NCBI GenBank assembly: GCA_024220505.1
Contig: JAKZZE010000028.1
Span: forward strand, 124,001 to 188,000
From: Rhizopus arrhizus
Lineage: Eukaryota; Mucoromycota; Mucoromycetes; Mucorales; Rhizopodaceae
Length of the DNA stretch: 64,000 nt
Reading direction: 5' to 3'
Under the pieces are notes generated by a model. It saw only the letters and a list, made by a program, of their open reading frames with translations. It ran no database searches and had not been told where the DNA came from. The position numbers and the translations under genes were made by a program. This document shows positions 1 through 9,063 of this stretch, piece by piece. How positions within the stretch are numbered: position 1 is the first letter of the stretch; each line of letters begins with the position of its first letter.

Positions 1-426
1 TTTCTTGGCGTCTTTTGATCTCGCTCTCCCTCACAACTATCACAACCCTCTCCTAGACAAGATCTAGAGCTCTTTTCTACCTCTTCCCTTCCTTTTCTTT
101 TTTCCTTTTTGACTATCAAAAAGGTTTTTAGCACTCTTTTATCCTCTCTTTGATCTGACCCGGACAATTCAATCCCAGAAGTGATTATGTGCTCAATTGG
201 GTTATCTTAAATTTAAAATAAAAATACTCTTTAATTGTAGTTGGAAGAAAAAAAAAAGTGTCAATAAAAGGAATCTGATGTAAAAATTTTGCTTGCATAC
301 ATTCCATAAAAGGTAATTTGGCTAACTGGGGAACGAAATCACTGTGCCCAATAATAATGCACATTCCCCCTCTTTTTTTTGTAAAAAGTGGCTTGAGTCT
401 CTCTTTCTTCCTTTCTTGTGTCGAAA
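1..426. other. AT-rich, pyrimidine-rich non-coding stretch
   Basis: No convincing gene is visible. The first 180 bases are strongly C/T-rich, as in many fungal promoters and 5' leaders. An open frame on the minus strand here lacks any recognisable domain and runs antisense to the first exon of the following gene, so I treat it as chance. The stretch probably holds the promoter of the Tim17-family gene and perhaps the edge of a gene outside the window. Confidence 0.5.
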
Positions 427-1203
427 ATGAATCCCAGAAGTAAAGAAACACTTGAAAGCGTATTTTTGGGCACAGGTTTATCTGGTACATAAAAACGAGA
501 AGATTTGCATAAGAGAATAACGATTATTCAACTAAAAATTATATAGGTGCTTTTGGAGCAACGACAGGAGCCACTATGGCTGTATTAAGAAATGCCCCTG
601 TAAAACAATACTGTATTTCAACTGGTTTAAGTTGTGGTGTATTTGGTGCAACATTCTTTTGTAAGATTCATAATACTTTTGCTTTTATATTCAATTAACG
701 GATAGAAAAAGTGGTTAGGGAGACATTCATTTCATATCAGAGACAGAAAAATGCTCAATTTGGATTAAAAGATTCTCAAACAAAAGATCTCGATGCATTG
801 ATCAGTAGTGCTATGGCAGGTGCAACCACAGGTGGTTTACTGTCTGCTGCATTTCGTAAGTTTTGAGTTGTAAAAGATCTAGAAAAAGATGGCTAATTGA
901 AAAATTAAAGGTGGACCTAAAGCAGCTGTCTCCGGCACAGTCATGTTTGGTGCTATTTGTACTGGTCTCCAAATAATATATACAGCAGGCAACAACTGGC
1001 GTCAAGAGGCAATCATTAGTCAAGATAAAGCTGAACATAAGGTTTCTACAAGCTTTTTGAAGCAATTCCATTTACCCACTTGGTTTCCTATCCACCAAAT
1101 CTCTGAAGAGGAATACAATGATTTATTAGATACCAGATTAAAAACTTTGGAAGCAGAATTAGCAGAATTAGAACAAAAATTGTCCAGTACAAAAAACAAT
1201 TAA
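427..1203 (+). CDS. Tim17/Tim22/Tim23-family mitochondrial membrane protein
   Basis: Four exons are predicted: 427-475, 547-660, 712-855 and 911-1203. They join in frame to 199 codons and have GT...AG introns of 51-71 nt. The start MNPRSKETLESVF is followed by a glycine-rich hydrophobic block (GAFGATTGATMAVL) and later AGATTGGLLSAAFRGG and SGTVMFGA, the small-residue helix packing typical of the Tim17/22/23 family. The C-terminal 40 residues are a charged coiled coil (LKTLEAELAELEQKL). Members act in the mitochondrial inner membrane as translocase parts or related assembly proteins; which subfamily this one belongs to cannot be told by eye. Its stop lies 6 bases from the stop of the convergent Rpt6 gene. 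Confidence 0.7.
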
Positions 1204-1209
1204 ACACTT

Positions 1210-2555
1210 TTATTTCCAGAGTTTCTTTAAACTTGTATTCGCATCTGAATCCTTCTTCATGACCTTTGCAACCGACATTTCGAAATCTTCTTGAGTAACG
1301 TGAACACGACGTTCACGTAAAGCAAACATACCAGCCTCTGTACAAACAGCCTTGACTTCTGCACCACTGCTTCCGCTCATCTTTTCAGCAATTTTTCGAA
1401 GGTTGATTCCTCTTGTCAAGTTCATCTTGCGAGAGTGAATCTTTAAAATGTCTGCACGAGCTTCTTCACTTGGTGGAGGAAATTCAATTTTACGATCAAT
1501 ACGACCCGGACGCAGTAAGGCAGGGTCTAAAATATCTATACGATTGGTGGCCATGATGACTTTGATGTTCTTTGTTGCTTCAAAACCGTCTAGTTGATTT
1601 AATAATTCAAGCATGGTTCTTTGTACTTCAGAATCGCCTCCTCCTCCACTTTCCATACGAGCTGAACCGATCGAATCAATTTCATCCATAAAAATAATTG
1701 AAGGTGCATGTTCTCTATCAACGTCTTTAGTCTAATGTTCCCCTTTGTTCATTCATTATGTACCTCGCCATGACGAATAATTCACGAACCATCCTGCTAC
1801 CTTCACCAATATATTTTTGCACCAACTCAGAACCAGACACTCGAATAAATCGGCAATCGGTATGGTGAGCAACAGCTCTCGCTAAAAGTGTTTTACCCGT
1901 ACCCGGAGGTCCGTAAAGAAGAACACCTTTGGGTTGAGCAATACCAAGGGATTCAAATAGTTCTGGGTGTTTAACAGGCAATTCAATCACTTCTTTGATT
2001 TCTTTAATTTGTTGATCTAAACCACCCACCATTTCATAAGTGGAATCGGGTACTTTTTCAACCATCATGAGAGATACAAGAGGGTCAATCTTGTTGGGTA
2101 ATACTTTATGAAGTTGATAAGAGTCATTACGAAGTGCAACACGTGTTGTTGGTGTAAGTTGAGCAATATCAATGTCAGAAGCAATATCAACAACAAATTT
2201 GCCTTCAGGATGTACCTTTATTAAAAAACACATTAAACACGTTGGTTTGAACAATCTGAAGCACATCTTTTATTACCTTGACTAATACTTTCTTTTTTCC
2301 CATCACTTTAACTACTTCACCTACATAAGAGCCGGGTTCTTGTAATAATTGAAGCTCTTCTTTTAATAGACGTACTGTTTGGAAATAGGTGTTATTTTTA
2401 TCTCATAACATGTATTTTTTTCAGTAAAAACCTTTTGCATTTAAAGCGTTTCTTTGTGCTTCTAAACGACGTAAATCTTGAGATTTTTCATTTAAGATTA
2501 ATTCACAGTCTTCAATCTTTGCTTGATAATAAGACTTGATTCCTTCTTTTTTCAT
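1210..2555 (-). CDS. RPT6: 26S proteasome regulatory ATPase subunit Rpt6 (PSMC5)
   Basis: Four exons (2555-2432, 2374-2277, 2215-1764, 1714-1210) give 392 codons, close to the roughly 400 usual for the family. The N-terminus is the Rpt coiled coil, followed by the OB domain ([11 protein letters not shown]). The AAA+ module has Walker A GPPGTGKT, Walker B IIFMDEID, and the second region of homology ending in the arginine fingers ([13 protein letters not shown]). The end, TSLKKLWK, matches Rpt6 rather than the other five Rpt proteins; it lacks the HbYX tail of Rpt2, Rpt3 and Rpt5, as Rpt6 should. It is part of the hexameric ring that unfolds ubiquitylated substrates and opens the 20S gate. The 49-nt intron at 1715-1763 lies just before Walker B (MAR/EHAPS). 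Confidence 0.96.
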
Positions 2556-2775
2556 TATTTATATTATTGTTTAAGGGAAAAAAATAAAATAAAATAAAAA
2601 GACGCTTAAGTATGAATTGCGTTATGCTATGGAGAAAGTCGTCACTATTCGGAACTTGGACTGACTTTACAAACCAAAGGCGGTGTGGCCACAGATCGAT
2701 AAAGTGTTCTGCATACATAATCCGAATGACGATTGTTAACTCACTGTTTTATTCTAATATTGTTTATGGTTTGCA

Positions 2776-3618
2776 CTATAATTCGTCTGTATCAAGTAGT
2801 ATAAATGGATGATGTCTTCGTTTAAAGATTTGCTCAAACAATCTTCTTCTACAGTCAGCATGATATCTTGCACCTCTTTCACAATCACAATCACCTAATC
2901 CTTTAAGATAAGAGCATGTATATTGCTGTGTGCTAATCCAAAGCATTGGCAAATCATGCTTGAGTTGATATTTTTCTTTCAATTCCTTTCCAATCCTTGT
3001 CTTTAATGCTATTTTATGAGATTGATATCGACTTGTGTCTCCATTTACAATATCTACATGCGTAAACACAAGAAGTACATTATCCCAAACATCATTTCGA
3101 CCACTTATCAATCTATAGAAAGAGTCCATACTTTTCATAATTGTATCCACGCTAACATATAGAATCATTAATTTCTTCTTCTTCTTTTCCTTCTTGATTC
3201 ATACTTTGCTGTAATCTTGAATACCATCAAAATAGCGTGTACACCTCCTTTATGTGTTGCTACATCCTTGATTGCATTTTGAATCACTGGAAAAAATGTT
3301 TCATCTTTAAACTGAGAATCGCCAAAACCAGGTGTATCTGTCACTCTTATATAACAACCAAAATCATCCTTGTCGTATAAATAGGGACGTAAAGGTGCCC
3401 AGAACCCAGAACTTTCTTCGATTTGTTTTGTCTGAGACTATAGAGTTGTTTAAGAAAAGAAAAAGTAAAGTGCTTCATACTTTAGCTGATATTTTTTGTT
3501 TAAACACTTGCTGTCCTAGCAAATCATTCAATAAGCTTGATTTACCATCACCTGTTCGACCTAAGGCTATTAAATTGATATAGTCATGAGGTGATTCAGG
3601 TACAGTGCCTTGTTCCAT
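2776..3618 (-). CDS. AIG1/GIMAP-like GTPase
   Basis: About 255 residues in three exons. G1/P-loop GRTGDGKSS is at residues 20-28, the G3 motif DTPGFGD begins near residue 80, and a G4-like THVD follows LLVF. This order and spacing match the AIG1/IAN (GIMAP) branch of septin-like GTPases; the C-terminus is Cys/His/Arg-rich (DCDCERGARYHADCRRR). Introns are predicted near 3437-3475 and 3178-3212. The start at 3618 is chosen because upstream reading (to about 3733) can be joined only through implausibly short introns, and AIG1 proteins normally begin shortly before the P-loop. Family members usually bind intracellular membranes; the substrate or pathway here is unknown. An additional 5' exon cannot be excluded. 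Confidence 0.7.
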
Positions 3619-3733
3619 AACTGAATCTTCAAAGTGTTTCCAAACTGGTTTACTCTTTATTTTTGGGTTCAATCGTAGGCCTTCTTTCTTTCTCTTCTTC
3701 TTTTACCTGCTGCACATTATGAGGCAAAGTCAT

Positions 3734-4595
3734 TTGTCAAAAAAATAAAAAATAAAAAATAGGCGGGGTTTTTGTTAGTATTTGTCACAGTAACTACATA
3801 CATCTTTTGTAAATAATATAAAATGTAGTGCAGTTTGAATTTTTTTTTTTTTTTTTTTTTCCTAGTATTCTTTCATGCAAGAATCCAAGTTCTGGAAGTT
3901 ACTATAGTTTAGTAGAGTCACATTGTATTGATTCTGTTGTTTTGCGTGTGAAAAAAAAATAAATAGATGTAATGCAACTTTTTGAGAATAGTTTATGAAT
4001 TCAAAAGAAACAAGGTTTGTTTTTCATTAAATGATGATTGCTATATGTTTATGTATAATAAAAATTGTTATGCTTTATTAATTGTTTCAACTTAACAAAG
4101 CATCCTATACATTCGGGGGGTTGTTTATCATATGTCAGTCCTTTTGCTTTTGATTTTTTTTAGAAAAGTCAGACAAACACAGGACGTACAGAAATCGATA
4201 GTTTTACAGCTTGAATTAAAAAACTTGACGTAAATCGATTTGTGATGTTTATCATCCTTTAATAAAAAAAAAAAAGAAACCCCCCAAAATAGAGTGATAT
4301 TTATAATTCTGTAAGGACTATATGATCCTGTTGACTATTTTAATAAAACAAGTAGAGAAACAAAAAGAAGATGGAGTAGTGCATATGAACTGAGTATGAA
4401 AATATTTATTTTGATCTCTCCGAAGAAAGTACTGTTTTTAATTCCCCAACAGGGTTTTAGTGATTAAGCTTTCATATGTCTATCTTCCGATTGCATCCGC
4501 AGTGAGATAAAAATGTGAGAGTATATTCGTTTTTCTCTTTCTTTTTTCTTTCAATAAACAATAATAATAAAATAATTGAATGAAAAGAGAAGTAA
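3734..4595. other. AT-rich intergenic region
   Basis: No gene was recognised. The stretch contains a T run of about 23 bases near 3840 and several short A runs. It separates the diverging AIG1-like gene and the small + strand gene, so it should contain both promoters. Confidence 0.5.
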
Positions 4596-5069
4596 ATGTC
4601 AAATCCAATTTGGTCAAAAAGAACGGCACCTTGTACAATATTTTCAACCACTACTTTATCACCACGTCAAATAGCTAATAAAGCATATACACTGGGGTGT
4701 AAAAAGTTGGACAGAGATGACAAAAGAAGTCACCAAAAATATCATTTAAGAGAGAGACTGTTGTTATATAGTACGATATCAAGGGCAGAAGAAGTATTAA
4801 ATACGAGAACAAGAAGAACAAATAGGCGTGTGATGGCAGCAGAGGATGAAGAAGAGAGTGATCATGAAGAATACTCTAGAAATAATAACAATAATCATAC
4901 AAGTAGTAGTAGTAGTAGTAGTAGTCAATCACCACTTGGAAAAGAAGAGGATATACCCTTATTAACACCCTCAACATCTACTTCAACCATCACAACAATA
5001 TCCACGTCATCATCATCATCATCATTATTGCATCCAGAATGTAAAATAAAAGCTCTATCAACCAACTAA
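4596..5069 (+). CDS. Small low-complexity protein, possibly SERTA-like
   Basis: Single-exon frame of 157 codons starting MSNPIWSKRTAP. The first 70 residues look globular and end in a basic helix (KYHLRERLLLYSTISRAEEV) that faintly resembles the SERTA motif of cell-cycle and transcription cofactors. The rest is disordered: an acidic patch (EDEEESDHEE), then asparagine, serine and threonine runs encoded by AGT, TCA and AAT repeats. No enzyme motif is present. Its last 12 bases, stop included, overlap the 3' end of the convergent Zn2Cys6 gene. The SERTA link is a guess from one helix. Confidence 0.5.
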   Translation: MSNPIWSKRTAPCTIFSTTTLSPRQIANKAYTLGCKKLDRDDKRSHQKYHLRERLLLYSTISRAEEVLNTRTRRTNRRVMAAEDEEESDHEEYSRNNNNNHTSSSSSSSSQSPLGKEEDIPLLTPSTSTSTITTISTSSSSSSLLHPECKIKALSTN

Positions 5070-6894
5070 TTTATTTAATATCAAATCTACTTGTTCAATA
5101 ATCTGTTCATCTTGATCGAACATTGATCTCTGTCTGTTCACAACATCTTTTATTAAATTCTTGCTTGCTTTTATCCAATTCTTTTCATATTTGTTATAAT
5201 CAAGACATATTATTAGTTTATCTACTGATATCATTGACATGTCTAAAAATGTTGTTTTTGTATATGTTTGTTCTTCACTTATTTTAGTAAAAGGTCTAAA
5301 TAATAATAGTTTGATAATGTTGTGTATCATATGTAAATACATCTTCATATCTTTCTTATTATCATTATTCCACTGAACCCACTCTGGTAAACTATTTTCC
5401 CATTCTTCAATCTGTTTTACCAAGTCTAATACTTCATCCACATCAATCTTTTTATATCCTTCTTCTTCTTTTTCAATTTGATAAAATAGTAAGAGTACTT
5501 TTTGTAACAATTTCATTAATTTAGTTTCTAATAATATTCCTTCTTCTTCTTCATTCGTCCCATTCCATTCATCAGTCTTTATGTCATAATTAAAAATTAA
5601 TTTTCTTGATTGAAAGATGGCCGAATAACAATCCAAATAGATCAACGCTGGCAAAATCACTCTTTCTTGTTCTGGTTGCTGATAAATAATACGTAAAGCA
5701 AGTTCAATCCATACATCATTTCTCTTATTCATCTCTGCTTCATACCAAGCCAACAATAAAATACAGAGCATATTTGGATAAGAAACGGATTCATGACTCA
5801 ACACGAGTTCTATGAGATGTAGAGTGACATGCCTTATACAACCTTGCCATATTGCATCAGGTAAAGGGGGTAACAAATGTATGGGTGGTGAAGGTGGTAA
5901 GAGATGAATTGCGGTTATATAGCCCATCACAATAGATATCATCGAAAGTGTATCCACAGAATCTGTTGTTGTGGTTGGTAAAAATGGTTCAAGTTGAAGC
6001 ATGATATTCACAAGGTGATAGGGTTGTTGCCCTTTCTTTTTTAATTGTTTATACTTGAATTTAAGATATTCAATCATATGTGGTAAATGCATTTGAATAA
6101 AGGTTGGTATGATGATATCAATTGTCACATCTTGTTCTGATTGAGTGGATGTATTACGATCTGTTAAGGAAAAGAGTGTATGAATAGAGTCAACCTGCAC
6201 AGTCACCAAATATTCATCTTCATCCACTTCATCTTGTTCAATCGCTTCCTCTCCGTATCCTTCTGCATCTGGATCCCACTGTTTCGGTAAACAATCCTGT
6301 CCAAAATCACGCGCGAGTTGCAGTGAAAGTGATCTGATGAACTGTCGGTATTCATTCAGGTTACGAGTGACAGCTTGCAGACTAAGTCCTGAAGGTCCAA
6401 AGGACATGGACCATCCAGCAGGTTCTTTAATAGCAATCTCTTCTTTTTGTTCTTCTTCTAGTAATAATGGTTCGTCATCCTCTGTATCAGAGAGTGGCTC
6501 AGATTCTATTTGATTTTGCATGTATCTCACTAAAAATTCGCCTTCAAGTTCTCGTAGTGAATCATACAAGGTTAATACTTTTTGTGATAGATCTGTTAAA
6601 TTAGGTGGGGCGTCAGGGTATTCACACTATTAGCTTGATTAGTTTTATCATTATGGAGTTGATGGCAAAATCAAATAGAAGAAATATTACGGATTGGTTA
6701 GAACGAAGACAGCGTGTACAAGTAGGTCTTGTCTTTGAACATCTAGTAAACTAATCTTTAGTTTTTGTTGCATTCAACAATAAACTTGTTTACTTTGCTT
6801 TCTTTTTTCTACAACGAAGACAGCTTAAATCTTTATTAGTTGAAGGAGTATTATTTTTATTGTTGGGTGAAGGTATAGAGGATTGTTCTGTCAT
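5058..6894 (-). CDS. Zn2Cys6 fungal transcription factor
   Basis: Start MTEQSSIPSPNNK at 6894. The binuclear zinc cluster is spread over three exons: CLRCRKKKAK, then CSKTRPTCTRCLRSNQS, then CEYPDAPPNL, giving C-x2-C-x6-C-x6-C-x2-C-x6-C. Introns are predicted near 6760-6815 and 6629-6680. The cluster is followed by a helical linker, an acidic stretch (SDTEDDEPLLLEEEQKEE) and a long helical regulatory region like the fungal-specific transcription factor domain. The protein is about 560 residues and should be nuclear, binding CGG-type half sites as its family does. The target genes cannot be inferred. The gene overlaps the 3' end of its convergent neighbour by 12 bases. Confidence 0.88.
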
Positions 6895-7306
6895 ATTTGT
6901 GTGAAAACGGAAAGAAAAAAAAAAAGTGTGTGTGAAGGTATTTTTTTCTTTTTTTTTTCATGTCCAGAGCATTGGTTTCTTTGTGCAACCGTTCATGTTC
7001 CTGATACTTTCAGAGTTACATGGCATAAAACACTATCCCTTTTTGTAACTTTAGCTCTTTGACAATTCAACCGATCCTTTAAACCGACTCACCTCTCTTT
7101 CTTTTCTCTTTTGTTATTCTCCTTATTATTTATATCAATTCGATCCAAAAAAATGCTTTTCTCCAAGTTAATATTTTAAAAAAGGTAAATGCACTTTTGC
7201 AATGACATATATTTAATAAAAAAGCAATATTTAAAAAATCAACCTTTTTTTTTTTTCTATTAAATAAATAACATCTTCTCATTTGTTTATTTAATATCAA
7301 TAATTC
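6895..7306. promoter_or_regulatory. Shared upstream region between divergent genes
   Basis: About 410 bases between the start codons of the Zn2Cys6 factor (minus) and the Prm10/ThrE-like transporter (plus). It contains A and T runs (near 6915, 6945 and 7245) and no open frame worth calling. Because the two genes diverge, it must hold both promoters. Whether the regulator controls its neighbour is not shown by sequence. Confidence 0.5.
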
Positions 7307-9029
7307 ATGCATCCACTTAGTCGACGTAGCTCATCCAAAGCAGACCACGATACTTCTTCTTTGTATAGTGTAGGATCCCAAACGACAATGACAGATAAGC
7401 AAGAACTCACAGATGAGAGCATACCTGAGCAAACAAGACCCAATCTGACTTCATCAGACATGGAATCGAAATCGAGCTATCATCTTGCAGAGCCTTATAA
7501 TTTTTATCAGCCTAATCTATCCAGGGGAGATAGTATTGCTACAGCGATTAGTATGCGACGGGCTGACATCATTGTGTCCAGAGAAAATCCTCAAAATTTA
7601 CACCAAGGCGAAATGAATAACCGAAAGGATGATGAAGAACAGCCGACGGTTGTGGATGGTGCAAGCACGAATAATAACACAAGTGAAGAAGACAAGGTCT
7701 TGTTTGAGAAAAAGAAGAGCATAGTGATCTTGTTAGGACGACTGTTGTTAAAATGTGGATGCCCTTGTCATCGAGTGGTAAGAAAGAAGGACGTGCTTTT
7801 CTTTTATTTATTTTCATCTTAGGACGATACACTCCAGCATACTTGTAATTTATTATCACTGGATGCTTCATTTTCCTTTTTACCAGATTCTGTCTTGATC
7901 ACATTCACCAGCGGCAGTGAGTGTCAATCAATCATGGTCAAATCACCTCAGGGTTACGATACCGGCAAGATTGCAACAATCAATGATATCATGAACTTGT
8001 TCTTTAAAGGTGAACTGGACATTGATCGGTGTCTCGTGTTACTTCATGATGTAGCCACGGCTCCACCCACATGTGGTGTGTGGGCCACCCTTTTCTTTTT
8101 CACAGCCAGTAGTTTTTCTGCATCGGCTATGCTCTTCAATGGTACTTGGATCGATGCTTGTGTGAGTGGAGTCATCGGGTTACTCGTCTCGATTCTTTAC
8201 ATACTCTCTACTCATTTTCCTATTTATGCTCGTATCTTTGAAATTTCAACTTCAATCCTGGTTGCCATCCTTTGCCGTGCCTTGTATCGGTATTGTTGTT
8301 TCACAAGTGTAGCCATTGCTTCTACCTTGATCTTGCTGCCAGGATATACTATGGCTGTTGGTGTGGTAATATTGAAAAGAGAAAGAGAAAGAGAGAAAAA
8401 GAAACTAATGTTAAAAAAACAAGATTGAACTATCAGCAAGGCAAGTGACAACGGGTATCATTCGGCTGGTTTACTCTATTTTTTATGCATTTCAACTAGC
8501 TTATGGTCTACAAATGGGTAGTAGTGTCTACAGTGCACTCGATCCCGAAGCATCTGAATACGGTCTTTGTAACCAACCAGCCGTGTCCTCATGGTTTGCG
8601 ATCCCCTTGTTACCGATATTAAGCATCTCTCTATCGCTCTCTTATGGGTCTAGTAAACGACAGTGGATCTCTCAGTGTATCTCGGCCGCCATCGCCTTTT
8701 GTTTATCGTTCTTTTTAGGCAAGATCATACCGGATGGCCAGATTGTGACAAGCATCGCTGCTTTTATGGTGGGTCTCTATTCAAACGTGGCATTGAAAAT
8801 CACAAGTGAGCCGCCACTGGCTCCACTTTGTGTAGGTGTTACGTTGCTAGTGCCAGGCAGCATAGGCGTTCGAGGTGCTTATTCAGTCTTACATCAAACA
8901 GATACAAGTCATATCGCTTTCCCTCTTCAAATGCTTTCAATTGCATTAGGCTTATCTGCTGGTTTATTTGCCTCTGCTATGATTGTCTATCCAGCAGGTA
9001 AAAAAAGATCCATGTATATTTCACTATAA
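7307..9029 (+). CDS. Prm10/ThrE family (DUF1212) membrane transporter
   Basis: Three exons, 7307-7777, 7823-8365 and 8424-9029, join in phase to 539 residues. The N-terminal 130 residues are hydrophilic and probably cytosolic. Then comes the ThrE/DUF1212 domain: KCGCPCHRV, a soluble segment (TFTSGSECQSIMVKSP), and about ten hydrophobic helices. The glycine/proline signature LLPGYTMAVGV-IELSARQVTTG spans the second intron, and LLVPGSIGVRG repeats the motif in the second half, as in the fused bacterial ThrE exporter and yeast Prm10. Bacterial relatives export threonine and serine; fungal substrates are uncertain. Its stop is 34 bases from the stop of the convergent Rsc4-like gene. Confidence 0.85.
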
Positions 9030-9063
9030 AAAAAGCTTTTCGACTACTTTATTTATTATATGA

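Noticed and set aside
185..490. Open frame of 101 codons on the minus strand
   Set aside because: No domain, low-complexity Phe/Lys content, and it lies antisense to the first exon of the Tim17-family gene.
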